A stretch of DNA of 64,000 nucleotides from Sphingomonas sp. PAMC 26621 (GCF_000251145.1 NZ_AIDW01000037.1:124001-188000), one strand, 5' to 3'; positions 17,605-26,317 are shown, counted from the first letter of the stretch. Program-made: numbers and translations. The notes: generated by a model from the letters alone, not told the origin.

Positions 17605-17977
17605 GGAAGGTTTGCCCCGAACGCCCCCGAAGGATGCCGGGGCCGCAGCGCCCCGTCAGGGGTGCGGGTGGCAATATCTGCCCGTTACGAGTTCGCTACA
17701 ATCGCAATCGGAGTCCGCGCAACGCAATCGAGCGTGCATCCGATGCATGGGGGGACGCGGCCCCGGCAGGGTGCGGGGCCACAAAGGCAATCGGAGGCTT
17801 GATCGTGACCGCTCGCCCAAAGCTGCCGTCATGCTGAACGTGTTTCAGCATCCACCGCGCAACGAACCTGGTCCGGACTCGCGGAGAGCTGAACGAGTTC
17901 AAGATGACGGACGTTCTTGCAAAGGTTTTGCGAAGGCGCCAGTCCGCCCCGGCACGCTGCCGGGGCGGTAGCAAGTC
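17605..17977. other. Intergenic region without a credible gene
   Basis: This stretch separates two leftward genes. It holds a diverged palindromic repeat (17827-17911) and a CCCCGGCA-GCTGCCGGGGCGG hairpin at about 17949-17970, which may end the OmpA-like transcript. Short reading frames here look like noise. Confidence 0.6.
17827..17911. repeat. Palindromic intergenic repeat (family E)
   Basis: CGTCATGCTGAACGTGTTTC with AGCATCCACC at the left pairs imperfectly with GAGCTGAACGAGTTCAAGAT followed by GACGG at the right. It resembles the TGCTGAAACAAGTTCAGGATGAC repeat common between sphingomonad genes. This copy is degraded. Confidence 0.6.
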
Positions 17978-18757
17978 TCAGAAGCGGTCGGCGCGCTGCC
18001 CCAGCAACGTCACCTCGACGCGGCGGTTCTGGCGCATGCCCTGCGGCGTCGTGTTGGGCGCGACCGGACTGGCCTCGCCATGCCCGACCACCGAGAAGCG
18101 CGCGCGCGTCACGCCCATCTGGTCGAACGCGGTGCGCACCGCATCCGCGCGGCGCTCGGACAGCGCCTGGTTGTGCGCGTCGGTCCCGCGCGAATCGGTA
18201 TAGCCGTCGATCGCGACGCGTACGCCCGATTCCGACCGCAGATAGTCGGCAAGGCCCTTCAGTTTGTCGACCGCGCCCGGGCGCAGCACCGCGCTGTCGG
18301 TCGCGAACAGCACGTCCTCGTCGAGCCGCATCATCGCGCCGCGCGACGTCTGGCGGAAGCCATAGCCACGCATCGCGCGCTGGTCCCAACCGCCGCGCGG
18401 CGGACCGCGGCGGTCCTCCACCACGACGACGCGGTCGCGCGACGCCCAGTCGAACCGGTCGCGGCGCGGGCCGGCGACCTGCGCGAACGCGCGGTTGGCG
18501 GCATCCGCCTCGCGCGGATTGACGCGACCGTCATGGTTGAAGTCGAAATTGCGCAGCACGAACGCGCGGCCGCGGTTGGTCCCGCGCAGCTCAGGGAACA
18601 GGATCGGCACGCCCGCGCCAACCAGGCGATAATCGCGGTCACCCGGGCGGCCACCACCCCAGTCCCACCGCTCCTGCGCGGCGGCGGGCATCGCGCTGCC
18701 CGCGAGCGCGACGGCGGCAACGGCAGCGGTAAGGATCGACTTTCGGATCATCGTCAT
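17978..18757 (-). CDS. OmpA-family protein with an EF-hand-like insert
   Basis: A 259-residue exported protein. The signal peptide ends near AAAQE. An EF-hand-like calcium loop follows (DFNHDGRVNPRE, about residues 69-80), then an Arg/Gly-rich middle. The C-terminal OmpA peptidoglycan-binding domain (about 155-255) has DGYTDSRGTDAHNQALSERR and QNRRVEVTL. OmpA domains tether the outer envelope to peptidoglycan. No beta-barrel is present, so it is probably periplasmic. The start is set by GGGAG 7 bases before the ATG at 18757. A longer frame upstream lacks a signal peptide. Confidence 0.88.
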   Translation of the reverse strand: MTMIRKSILTAAVAAVALAGSAMPAAAQERWDWGGGRPGDRDYRLVGAGVPILFPELRGTNRGRAFVLRNFDFNHDGRVNPREADAANRAFAQVAGPRRDRFDWASRDRVVVVEDRRGPPRGGWDQRAMRGYGFRQTSRGAMMRLDEDVLFATDSAVLRPGAVDKLKGLADYLRSESGVRVAIDGYTDSRGTDAHNQALSERRADAVRTAFDQMGVTRARFSVVGHGEASPVAPNTTPQGMRQNRRVEVTLLGQRADRF

Positions 18758-18842
18758 CGTGTAACTCCCTGGCCCCCGCCCGATGGGAAGGATTTGGGCG
18801 CGAGCGCTTGAACCGCGGGTGAGTTCCCTCGACAGCCGGGGT

Positions 18843-19901
18843 TCAGGCGGTGCCATGCCCCAGGGTGAGACGCAAGGCGTCGCGCCCGAGGTCCGCGAAC
18901 AGGGCATCCTCGGTCCCGGTCATCCACACCTGCCCGATCCCTGCGAGCCGCGCGAACAGCGCCGCGCGCCGGACCGGATCGAGATGCGCCGCGACTTCGT
19001 CGAGCAACAGCACCGGCGCCATCCCGGTCCGCTCGGCGACGAGATCGGCATGCGCGAGGATCAGCCCGAGCAGCAACGCCTTCTGCTCGCCGGTCGAACA
19101 CAGCGCCGCCGCCTGCGCCTTGCCGAGATGCGTCACCGCCAGATCGCTGCGATGCGGGCCGACCAGCGCACGCCCCGCAGCCGCATCGCGCGCGCGGCCC
19201 GCCGCGAGATCCGCGGCGAGCGTCTCCCCCGCCCCGGTCCAGCCGGTCAGCTCTAGACCGGCGCGCGCGAACGGGCCGTCGGGCTGCTCGACCAGCCGCG
19301 CGCCCAGCGCGGCGACCGTATCGCGTCGCGCCGCATCGATCGCGATGCCATGCTCGGCCATCTGTACCTCGAGCGCGCTCAGCCACTCGCGGTCGGGCCG
19401 CCCCTCCTCGCCGAGCAGCCGGTTGCGCGCGCGCATCGCGGCTTCGTAGCGGTTGGCGTGGACCGCATGGCCGGGGCTGAGCGCGAGCGTCAGCCGGTCG
19501 AGGAACCGCCGCCGCTCGCCCGCAGGCTCGACGAACAGCCGGTCCATCGCGGGGGTAAGCCACAGCACGGTCAGCCATTCCGCGAGTTGCGTCGCGGCGA
19601 CCGCGGAACCCTGCACCCGCACGATCCGCCGCTCGGGCGCGCTCGCCTGCGTGCCGGTCGCGAGCGCGACGTCGCCGCCAAGGTCCGCCGCGATCCCGAA
19701 CCCGCCGGGCCCGTCCTGCCGCGCCATCTCGCCCAGCCCCGCGCGTCGCAGCCCACGCCCGGGCGCAAGCAGCGACACCGCCTCGAGCACGTTGGTCTTG
19801 CCCGCGCCATTCTCGCCGGTCAGCACCACGAAACCCGGGCCGGGCGGGATCGCCAGCGCGGCATGGTTGCGGAAATTCGTGAGGACGAGGCGCGTCAGCA
19901 T
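18843..19901 (-). CDS. recF: DNA replication/repair protein RecF
   Basis: An SMC-like ATPase that loads RecA at gapped DNA with RecO and RecR. 352 residues, full length. The N-terminus is LTNFRNHAAL, with Walker A GENGAGKTN near residue 30. ABC signature-like CSTGEQKALLLGLILAHA and Walker B-like VLLLDEVAAHLD come near the C-terminus. It reads leftward, alone, with its start at the ATG at 19901. Confidence 0.97.
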   Translation of the reverse strand: MLTRLVLTNFRNHAALAIPPGPGFVVLTGENGAGKTNVLEAVSLLAPGRGLRRAGLGEMARQDGPGGFGIAADLGGDVALATGTQASAPERRIVRVQGSAVAATQLAEWLTVLWLTPAMDRLFVEPAGERRRFLDRLTLALSPGHAVHANRYEAAMRARNRLLGEEGRPDREWLSALEVQMAEHGIAIDAARRDTVAALGARLVEQPDGPFARAGLELTGWTGAGETLAADLAAGRARDAAAGRALVGPHRSDLAVTHLGKAQAAALCSTGEQKALLLGLILAHADLVAERTGMAPVLLLDEVAAHLDPVRRAALFARLAGIGQVWMTGTEDALFADLGRDALRLTLGHGTA

Positions 19902-20018
19902 CGCGACCGCTCTACCCTGTTGGCCGCGTTACGCAATTTGCGTGATGCACGCGCGGAGAGAGAAGCCAACACGCCTCCACCCGGCCGATGCGAACGAAGT
20001 CGAGCCATCCCCCTCCGT

Positions 20019-20088
20019 CCGTTCGTTTCGAGCGTAGTCGAGAAACTCGGCACAGCGCAGGTTTCTCGACTTCGCTCGAAACGAACGG
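20019..20088. repeat. Palindromic intergenic repeat (family D)
   Basis: CCGTTCGTTTCGAGCGTAGT followed by CGAGAAAC pairs with GTTTCTCGACTTCGCTCGAA followed by ACGAACGG across a short spacer. The arm is about 28 bp, one of the longest in the window, between recF and the Coq4 gene. Confidence 0.85.
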
Positions 20089-20117
20089 GAAGGCGTTTGG
20101 GAAATAAAGCGTCCGTC

Positions 20118-20903
20118 CTAGGACGCGAGCGACGGCTCCACCGCAGTCTCGCGCCGGGTGCTCAGATACGACGCCAGTTCCGCCCCCAGCTCGCGCTGCG
20201 CCTTGAGATACGCGACCGGCGTCACGATCCCGAGCCGCGCGCGCGCCGCATCGATCGGTTCGGCGAGCAGTGCGAGATAATCCTCGCCCGAAATCCACCG
20301 CGCGCGGCGCCCGTTGCGATACCCTTCCCACACCGCACGCGCGAACAGCGTGTTGCGCGTGACCGACAGGCTCTTGAGCGCCGCCGCGCCGCCAATGAAC
20401 GCCCAGCCGAGCCCGCCGACCTGCGCATAGCTGAACGCGACGAGGCACGCCTCGCCGAGCGATTCGTCCGCCTTGTAGCCGGTCAGCACGTGCCAGATGT
20501 CATGCGTGTCGCGCACCCGCCGCCCGAACCAGGCATAAGGGTGTGCGACCTGATCCTCGCTGATCACCTGGCTCACCTGCACCAGTCCGTCGGCGGAATA
20601 ACCGGTCGTCTCGAGGAACTCGCGATAGGCCGCGCCGACCGTGCCGGGCGCGAACCCCGCGACGAACGCGCTGTCCGACAGGCGCTCGGCAAGCTCGGTC
20701 TGTTCGCAGGCGAGCCGCCCGCCCTGCGTGGTGGCGATCAGCCGCGCATAGTTGATCGGCGAATTGCCGACGTTGAGCGCGCGCATGATGCGGAAGACCT
20801 GGGTGGTATCGTCGCCGTTCGCGAGCAACTTGCGGATCGCATCGAATGCGGTGCGCCAGTCGCGTCGTCCACTGGTGCCGGGAAACGGGGGAAGCGTGGC
20901 CAT
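20118..20903 (-). CDS. Coq4-family ubiquinone biosynthesis protein
   Basis: A 261-residue Coq4-like protein. The conserved zinc/ligand motif is DTHDIWHVLTGY at about 150-161, and LVAFSYAQVGGLGWAF follows. Coq4 is needed for ubiquinone biosynthesis in eukaryotes and is proposed to act in the C1 decarboxylation/hydroxylation steps. Bacterial homologues are typical of alphaproteobacteria. The last 30 residues (LKAQRELGAELASYLS) look helical. No ubiquinone genes are adjacent. Confidence 0.88.
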   Translation of the reverse strand: MATLPPFPGTSGRRDWRTAFDAIRKLLANGDDTTQVFRIMRALNVGNSPINYARLIATTQGGRLACEQTELAERLSDSAFVAGFAPGTVGAAYREFLETTGYSADGLVQVSQVISEDQVAHPYAWFGRRVRDTHDIWHVLTGYKADESLGEACLVAFSYAQVGGLGWAFIGGAAALKSLSVTRNTLFARAVWEGYRNGRRARWISGEDYLALLAEPIDAARARLGIVTPVAYLKAQRELGAELASYLSTRRETAVEPSLAS

Positions 20904-21339
20904 CGACTCGGCTCCTTACTGACAGTCGTGTCAATAGCTCGCCCGCCCCGCCCTGTCAATGTTGCGGGAGGGGCCGCGCCGGTGCGCCCGGCACCGCCCG
21001 GTCTCGTCCATTAGGACGAAACCGGGCGGCAGGGGTGCCGCGCGAACGTCGCTGCCCCATACACTGCACAAAGGCGGCACGGGGCAGCCCGGTGGCAACA
21101 GAATATCGAGGGTATCCGTGATCGAAGATCCATCCAGCCGCAGCATCGTCCGCCGGACGCCCGGGGGGCTGCAGGCGGTGGTGACCCCAGCCGAAGATCC
21201 TGGCCCCGGCACATCGCAAGGTCCGGCGGTGTCGCCGAGGCACCGCCGTGGCGGCGGACAAGCGGCCGCGCCGGGGGCAAAAATCCGACACGGGCCATAT
21301 CTAAATTGTGCGTTAACCAGCCGCGCTGTAGGCAGGGAC
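20904..21339. other. Intergenic region without a convincing gene
   Basis: About 430 bp between divergent genes. Reading frames exist on both strands because GC is high, but their translations are low-complexity (Pro/Arg/Gly-rich) and resemble nothing. CGGTGTCGCCGAGGCACCG at about 21227 and nearby GC-rich short inverted repeats are present. The promoter of the 87-residue gene presumably lies near AAATTGTGCGTTAACC at 21303-21318. Confidence 0.5.
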
Positions 21340-21603
21340 ATGGGTGAAATCGAACGGCAAGTTCCGGCAGGACTGATTGAGCAATGGGCGGTCCACCTGC
21401 GACGACAGCGATCGCGCGCGACGGATACGATCTGGCTGCTCGACAACGGCTTCACGATCCATGACGGCAGGAATGGCACGCCCACGACAGACGCGTCCGA
21501 GCGAGTCCGCGCGGAGCAGGAAGCGATCGTCGCCGAAGTGAGTGCCCTGCTCGATCAATATGACGCGATCAATCTACGCGGCGCGCTGTTCGAGAACAGC
21601 TGA
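21340..21603 (+). CDS. Small acidic hypothetical protein
   Basis: An 87-residue soluble protein (MGEIERQVPAGLIEQWAVHL at its start) with a helical C-terminus rich in Glu and Ala. I recognise no family. AGGGAC lies immediately upstream of the ATG. The open frame extends far upstream in compositionally poor sequence, so this start is preferred. It could be a small regulatory or structural protein. Confidence 0.5.
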   Translation: MGEIERQVPAGLIEQWAVHLRRQRSRATDTIWLLDNGFTIHDGRNGTPTTDASERVRAEQEAIVAEVSALLDQYDAINLRGALFENS

Positions 21604-21779
21604 ACGGTAGCGAAGGCACGCCGACGCCCGCCTCTCCAGAACCCCGGTAGGGGATCGCCCGACTGTACATCGCGGCGTTGCATGGCCGCGTCGTCGCAGC
21701 TTTCCAGACGACGCCAGGGGAAGCGGTCAGCCCTGTCGCGGGAAACGTGTTTCTGTGTTTTGTAAAGGCGTCGACCATC

Positions 21780-23318
21780 ATGAGCGCGAGTACCCGACGG
21801 ATCGTCGACCCGGCCGTGCCGGCGCCGGAACCGCGCCCGCAACGGACGACGACCGCGCGCCCGCTGTCGATCGCGCTCCTGCTGCTCGCGGTCGCGGTGC
21901 TGATCCGCTGCCATGATTTCGGCAATCCCGTGATCCATGTCGACGAGCAATTCTACCTGCTCGTCGGCGACCGGATGCTCCACGGCGCGCTTCCCTATGT
22001 CGACATCTGGGATCGCAAGCCGGTCGGGCTGTTCCTGATCTTCGCCGCGATCCGGCTGCTGCCCGGCGACGGGATCCTCGCCTATCAACTCGTCGCGACG
22101 CTGTTCGCGGCGGGCACCGCGTTGCTGGTCGAGCGGGGTGCGCGCAGGCTCGGTGCGTCGCGTGGCGCGGCGCTCGTGGCGGCAATCGCCTATCTGCTGT
22201 GGCTGCCGCTGCTGAGCGGGCGCGGCGGGCAGTCGCCGGTCTTCTACAATCTCTTCATGACCGCCGCCGCGGTGCTGACGCTGCGCCTCCCCGAGCTCGC
22301 GGCACGCGGAGCCGGGCGCGGGGCGGCGCGCGCGATCGTCGTCAACGGCGCGGCGACTTGCTTTCTCGCGGGGCTGGCGATCCAGACCAAATACACTCCT
22401 GCGGTGGAAGGCTCGTTCTTCGGCGTCGCGCACCTCTGGTACCTCCGCCGCGCGGGGGGAAAATGGCCGGTCATCGGCCTAGCGGCGCTGCTGTGGGTAA
22501 TGCTCGCGATCGTGCCGACCGCCGCCGTGGTGCTCGACTATGCGCGGCGCGGGCCTGCGGTGTTCCAGGCGTTCTGGTTCTCGAACTTCGCCTCGATCAC
22601 GCTCCGCAAGGGCTATCCCGCCGCGAAGATCGCCGCGCGGATGGCGGGCAACATCGGGCAGATGTCCCCCTTCCTGCTCTGCACGATCGTGTCGTGGCGA
22701 ATGCGGCCGTGGACCGCCGAGAAAACCCTCGCCTTCGGCTGGTTGGGCGCGGCGCTGGTCGCGTTCGCGATGATCGGCGCGTTCTTCGACCATTATGTGC
22801 TGCCGCTGGTCGCGCCGTTCGCGATCCTCGCCGCGCCGGTGCTCGATCGCTACCGTTTCGCCACGCCCGCGCTGTTCGTGGTCGGGCTCGGGCTGTTCGT
22901 CGCGCGCGTGCCGATCCGCCCCGTCGACGCCGCCGGCGTGCGCACGGTCGCCGCGGTCATGCGTGCGACCAGCGCGGGTGGCTGCCCCTATGTCTTCGCG
23001 GGGGATTCGATCCTGTACCACCTCGCGCGAACCTGCCTGCCGACGACGCGCGTCTTCCCCTCGACGCTCGTCTACGAACCCGAACGCGGCGCAAGCGGGA
23101 TCGACGAGGTCGCCGAGGTCCGCCGCATCCTCGCAGGAGCGCCGCCGGTCATCGTCACGCTCGACACGCCTTTCGCCGAATGGAACCGCCAGACGCTCGG
23201 CCTTGTCGAGACCGCGCTGCGCCGCGACTATCGACCGGTCCTCGCGGTTCCGCGCGAGGCGGGCCACATGATCGTCTATCTGCGGCAGGGTCGCCGCTTT
23301 CACGCGCCAGCGTCGTGA
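21780..23318 (+). CDS. GT-C family membrane glycosyltransferase (GT39/ArnT-like)
   Basis: A 512-residue integral membrane protein with about ten helices. The GT-C signature acidic pair lies after TM1 (VIHVDEQFYLLVGDRMLHG, about residue 58), followed by YVDIWDRKPVGLF. The short C-terminal periplasmic domain includes GCPYVFAGDS. GT-C enzymes use lipid-phosphate sugars to modify lipids, proteins or polymers in the periplasm. The acceptor is unknown. The ATG at 21780 precedes a basic N-terminus that leads into TM1. Confidence 0.85.
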   Translation: MSASTRRIVDPAVPAPEPRPQRTTTARPLSIALLLLAVAVLIRCHDFGNPVIHVDEQFYLLVGDRMLHGALPYVDIWDRKPVGLFLIFAAIRLLPGDGILAYQLVATLFAAGTALLVERGARRLGASRGAALVAAIAYLLWLPLLSGRGGQSPVFYNLFMTAAAVLTLRLPELAARGAGRGAARAIVVNGAATCFLAGLAIQTKYTPAVEGSFFGVAHLWYLRRAGGKWPVIGLAALLWVMLAIVPTAAVVLDYARRGPAVFQAFWFSNFASITLRKGYPAAKIAARMAGNIGQMSPFLLCTIVSWRMRPWTAEKTLAFGWLGAALVAFAMIGAFFDHYVLPLVAPFAILAAPVLDRYRFATPALFVVGLGLFVARVPIRPVDAAGVRTVAAVMRATSAGGCPYVFAGDSILYHLARTCLPTTRVFPSTLVYEPERGASGIDEVAEVRRILAGAPPVIVTLDTPFAEWNRQTLGLVETALRRDYRPVLAVPREAGHMIVYLRQGRRFHAPAS

Positions 23319-23685
23319 GACGAGGGAAAGCGGTCATCCCCGCTCGGGACGCACCAGTGCCCTTTCCTCTCGCCGTCCAGGATCTGGCGACGCGGAAGCG
23401 TTCCTGACGACACCCTATTTGGGATGAGACCGTCGCGTATCGCGGGTGGTCGAAACGCTTTCCCCAAACGCAACGCTCCTCGAGCGCCGCCCCTCCACCG
23501 CGACCAGCTTCAACGCCTTACGCTGGAGCCGCCGTGGACGTCGAACCCGCGCCCTTAGCACCGCCTCTACCCCGCCACTCGGGGGGAATCAGGCGTCTGC
23601 GCTCAATTTGGGACACCGACCCTGCACCCCGCGTGCAACGAATCCTTTGATGCCGAGTTGAATTGGTATTGGGGAATATATTGAG
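23319..23685. other. Intergenic region upstream of the second PEP-CTERM gene
   Basis: About 370 bp with no credible gene. I searched it for a GG-N10-GC sigma-54 signature and found only a poor one (CGGGACGCACCAGTGC near 23345). The AT-rich stretch GTTGAATTGGTATTGGGGAA at 23657-23676 is the likely promoter/leader zone. Confidence 0.5.
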
Positions 23686-24345
23686 ATGAAAGACAAGTTT
23701 GCGTTCTGGAAGAAGTCGTACATCCGTCCGATAGGGGCGGTCGTCGCGGTCGCCTGCTCGGTCGGGGCGCTGCAGTACATGGTGAGCGGCGGGCAGCTCA
23801 GCCCCGCCACTGCAGCACTTCTGGCCGATCCGCTTTCCGTCCTTTCGGGTCGATCGCCCGGGTCGCGGTCCAGCGGTGCGCTCCTGCAATCGAAAAAGGC
23901 CTATGCGCACGATCGGACGAGCGGCACCGGTACTGGCCCGGCAGCGCCGTCCGAGCGGGTTCTCTCGAACGTGCGGACGCGTCCGCCTGTTGCTGTCCCG
24001 GCAACGGAGACGGGTCTGATTCCGGTTCTCCCGACTGGGGACGCGATCATTCCCGATGAGGCCGTCACGAGTTTTCCGGCCGGTGTTCCAGCACCCGGCG
24101 GCGGTTTCGGTGGGGGCGGCTTCCCCGGTACGATTTCCGGTGGTGGCGGTGGCGGTACGCCGGGCACCGGCGGTGCTGTCGGAGTCGGGGGTAACGGAGG
24201 GGGTGTTCCCTCGGTCCCCTCCGCGGTCCCGGAACCCTCGACCTGGGCGCTGATGCTGACAGGATATTTTCTGGTCGGCATCGGATATCGGCGGCGCCGT
24301 AAAAGCGCGTCCACAGTACCCCTCGCTGCCGATACCGTGCGCTGA
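23686..24345 (+). CDS. PEP-CTERM protein with Gly-rich linker
   Basis: A 219-residue exported protein. An N-terminal uncleaved-type hydrophobic segment (about 15-32) is followed by a charged region, then a very Gly-rich linker (about 140-180). The C-terminal PEP-CTERM signal is VPEPSTWALMLTGYFLVGIG, then RRRR. It is probably processed by exosortase and exposed in the matrix or envelope. It directly precedes the L,D-transpeptidase (14 bp between stop and ATG), so the two may be one transcript. Confidence 0.88.
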   Translation: MKDKFAFWKKSYIRPIGAVVAVACSVGALQYMVSGGQLSPATAALLADPLSVLSGRSPGSRSSGALLQSKKAYAHDRTSGTGTGPAAPSERVLSNVRTRPPVAVPATETGLIPVLPTGDAIIPDEAVTSFPAGVPAPGGGFGGGGFPGTISGGGGGGTPGTGGAVGVGGNGGGVPSVPSAVPEPSTWALMLTGYFLVGIGYRRRRKSASTVPLAADTVR

Positions 24346-24359
24346 CGCAATTGCAGGCA

Positions 24360-24965
24360 ATGCGTATCGTTATGGCCGTGTTGGGTGTCGCAACCCTGGT
24401 CGCCGCGTCGTTTCTTGTCCCGGCTTTCGGGTCACGCCACGGGGCAAGTCCCGCGTCGCCGGTGGCGCCGATCTCCAGCGGCGACCGGATAACCTATCCC
24501 GCGAATGGGTATCCGGCCCTCGTCCTGCCGGATGGCAAGAGCGAACGGGTCAAGAGCCTGTTGAACAGCCAGCGACCGATACGGTTCGGCGACTATATCT
24601 GGAACGATGCGGGCATCCCTGACGGGCCGGTCTGGGTACGGGTCGACCTGTCGCGCCAGACGCTGTCGGTGTTTCGTGGCGGGAACGAGATCGGTACGAC
24701 CGTGGTGCTGTTTGGCGCCGACGGAAAACCGACCCCAAGAGGCGTTTATCCGGTGTTGGCGAAGGCCGAAACGCACCGGTCGTCGCTGTACGACGCCGAG
24801 ATGCCCTTCATGTTGCGGCTGACGGGGGACGGGGTCGCGATTCACGCCAGTACCGTCCGCGAGGGTTCGGCAACCCACGGGTGCATCGGCGTGCCGCTCG
24901 AATTCGCACGGCTTCTGTACGGGCAGATGAAGGTTGGCGATCGGGTCGCAATCATCGCGGCCTGA
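24360..24965 (+). CDS. L,D-transpeptidase (YkuD family)
   Basis: A 201-residue exported protein with an N-terminal signal or anchor helix (MRIVMAVLGVATLVAASFLV). The YkuD catalytic domain is at about 95-200, with the active-site motif IHASTVREGSATHGCIGVP (His, then Cys). These enzymes make 3-3 peptidoglycan cross-links or attach proteins to peptidoglycan. Position next to a PEP-CTERM gene and a CAP gene suggests an envelope-remodelling role. The ATG at 24360 is preferred to an upstream TTG. Confidence 0.92.
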   Translation: MRIVMAVLGVATLVAASFLVPAFGSRHGASPASPVAPISSGDRITYPANGYPALVLPDGKSERVKSLLNSQRPIRFGDYIWNDAGIPDGPVWVRVDLSRQTLSVFRGGNEIGTTVVLFGADGKPTPRGVYPVLAKAETHRSSLYDAEMPFMLRLTGDGVAIHASTVREGSATHGCIGVPLEFARLLYGQMKVGDRVAIIAA

Positions 24966-25022
24966 AGATCCCGACCAGGCGGTTAACCAGGTCCTGAAAC
25001 GATAACTACAGTCCGACCCGGC

Positions 25023-25044
25023 AATACCCTCCTCCGGAGGTATT
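25023..25044 (+). promoter_or_regulatory. RNA hairpin covering the ribosome binding site of the CAP gene
   Basis: AATACCCTCC and GGAGGTATT form a 9-bp stem with one bulged C around a TCC loop. The 3' arm is the Shine-Dalgarno sequence GGAGG (25036-25040), 10 bases before the ATG. When folded, the ribosome binding site would be hidden, so translation could be switched by temperature, a protein or a small RNA. Confidence 0.5.
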
Positions 25045-25050
25045 GTCCGT

Positions 25051-25575
25051 ATGTCTGTGCGCACGTTGAAACGCACCCTGACGGTGGCGCTGCTGGCGAC
25101 CGTTGCCCCCATCCTCGTCAGCGCGACCAGCACGGCCGCGGAATTCGAAGCGACGGTTCTTTCGCTGCATAACCGGGAGCGGGCCGGCCTGGGGGTGGCA
25201 CCACTCCAGTGGAACACAGCGTTAGCGCAGTCCGCGCAAAGCTGGGCAAACCACCTCGCAGCAACCGGTGCCTTCGAACACGCCGCCGAGCTGCCGTCCA
25301 ACCCGGAAGGCGAGAACCTGTGGGAAGGCACGAAAGGCGCCTATCGGCTCGAGCAGCGGGTCGACGCCTGGATCCGCGAAAAGCGTTTCTTCAAGCCCGG
25401 AACGTTTCCCGACAACAGCACGACCGGAAACGTAGAGGATGTCGGTCATTACACCCAGGTCGCGTGGCGCGCTACGAGCAAGGTCGGATGCGCGCAGGCG
25501 ACCGGTTTGCATACCGACGTCCTGGTCTGTCGCTACAGCAACGCCGGGAATTATGTCGGCGAGCAGGCCTTTTGA
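25051..25575 (+). CDS. Secreted CAP/SCP-superfamily protein
   Basis: A 174-residue protein with a signal peptide (cut near TSTAAE at about 30) and a complete CAP domain. Visible motifs are LHNRERAGLGVAPLQWN, GENLWEG, GHYTQVAWRATSKVGCA and CRYSNAGNYVGE. The putative His/Glu site is formed by these motifs, as in PR-1-like proteins. Bacterial CAP proteins are extracellular or envelope-associated. Their activities are mostly unknown. Confidence 0.92.
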   Translation: MSVRTLKRTLTVALLATVAPILVSATSTAAEFEATVLSLHNRERAGLGVAPLQWNTALAQSAQSWANHLAATGAFEHAAELPSNPEGENLWEGTKGAYRLEQRVDAWIREKRFFKPGTFPDNSTTGNVEDVGHYTQVAWRATSKVGCAQATGLHTDVLVCRYSNAGNYVGEQAF

Positions 25576-25621
25576 GGTCTTGGTGTCAGCCGAGACGGTG
25601 CCAGTCCCCGTTACCGAAAAC

Positions 25622-26158
25622 TCAGGCGTAGCGGATCGTGATCGGAGCCAACTGACGACGACGGACCGCGACGCCGATCATGCCGAAACCGGCGAGCATC
25701 ATCGCCCACGTCGCCGCCTCGGGCACGGGCGCCACGGCGTCCGCCGTAACCGAAAGATGATAGGTCAGCGCAGGAAGGTTGAAGTCGGTGAAGTCATATT
25801 CCCCGAGCACGAATGTCGGGTTGAAAACAGTTCCGGTAAAGATCGATGCGCCCGAGGGAGAGTATCGAAAGAAATGAGAACTAAGACTTAACAGATCGAA
25901 CCCACCCGCGCCTTGAGCGGTATAAAAGTAGAAAAGAACGGGCGTTGGGACACCGTCAACCGTGGCGGTGCTTTCGAGCGCGAAGATCGTGGGGTCGTTC
26001 AAACCAGCAGCCTGGCCCTCGGGGTCGATCGCGGTTGGGCTAAGCGGCAGCGTAAAGGTCGCCGTATGCGCGCCGGTCAACGTGAACTCAGCCGCTTGAG
26101 CCAGGGTCGGTACTGTCGACAACGCAACGGCAAGTGACAGTGATCTCAAAACACGCAT
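25622..26158 (-). CDS. PEPxxWA-CTERM-like sorting-domain protein
   Basis: A 178-residue exported protein with a signal peptide (MRVLRSLSLAVALSTVPTLA) and a beta-rich body. The C-terminal signal is VPEAATWAMMLAGFGMIGV followed by RRR. The PEP motif reads PEA here, a common variant. It is transcribed leftward, converging on the CAP gene. A sigma-54-type promoter lies upstream at 26249-26264. Confidence 0.9.
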   Translation of the reverse strand: MRVLRSLSLAVALSTVPTLAQAAEFTLTGAHTATFTLPLSPTAIDPEGQAAGLNDPTIFALESTATVDGVPTPVLFYFYTAQGAGGFDLLSLSSHFFRYSPSGASIFTGTVFNPTFVLGEYDFTDFNLPALTYHLSVTADAVAPVPEAATWAMMLAGFGMIGVAVRRRQLAPITIRYA

Positions 26159-26248
26159 GGCATAACCCCACTGTTTGTTCGCGGATGTGAGGGTCGCCGA
26201 GTTGGCTCAACCTCCAGCCTTCAGCACAGCCTTTGCTCCGAACCACCA

Positions 26249-26264
26249 GCACGAGTCATGCCAA
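26249..26264 (-). promoter_or_regulatory. Sigma-54 (-24/-12) promoter for a PEP-CTERM gene
   Basis: On the minus strand, TTGGCATG ACTC GTGC has the RpoN GG and GC pairs exactly 10 bases apart and matches TTGGCACG-N4-TTGC with two mismatches. It is about 90 bp upstream of the PEP-CTERM start at 26158. This matches the signal found upstream of the PEP-CTERM gene at 13267. Confidence 0.65.
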
Positions 26265-26317
26265 CCGCTGAAATCCGTTCCGCAAGTCCGCTGAATTGCG
26301 AAACGCACTCCATCGAT

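Noticed and set aside
17641..17770. CRISPR-like array suggested by short repeated words (CGCAATCG, GCATCCGATGCAT)
   Set aside because: The repeats are too short and irregular and have no uniform spacers. They are ordinary intergenic palindromes.
20931..21485. 184-codon minus-strand frame in the gap after the Coq4 gene
   Set aside because: Low-complexity Pro/Arg/Ser translation, no ribosome binding site, and it overlaps the more plausible 87-residue gene.
23341..23362. Sigma-54 promoter for the second PEP-CTERM gene
   Set aside because: GG and GC are 10 bases apart in CGGGACGCACCAGTGC, but the rest of the consensus fails and it lies over 300 bp from the start.
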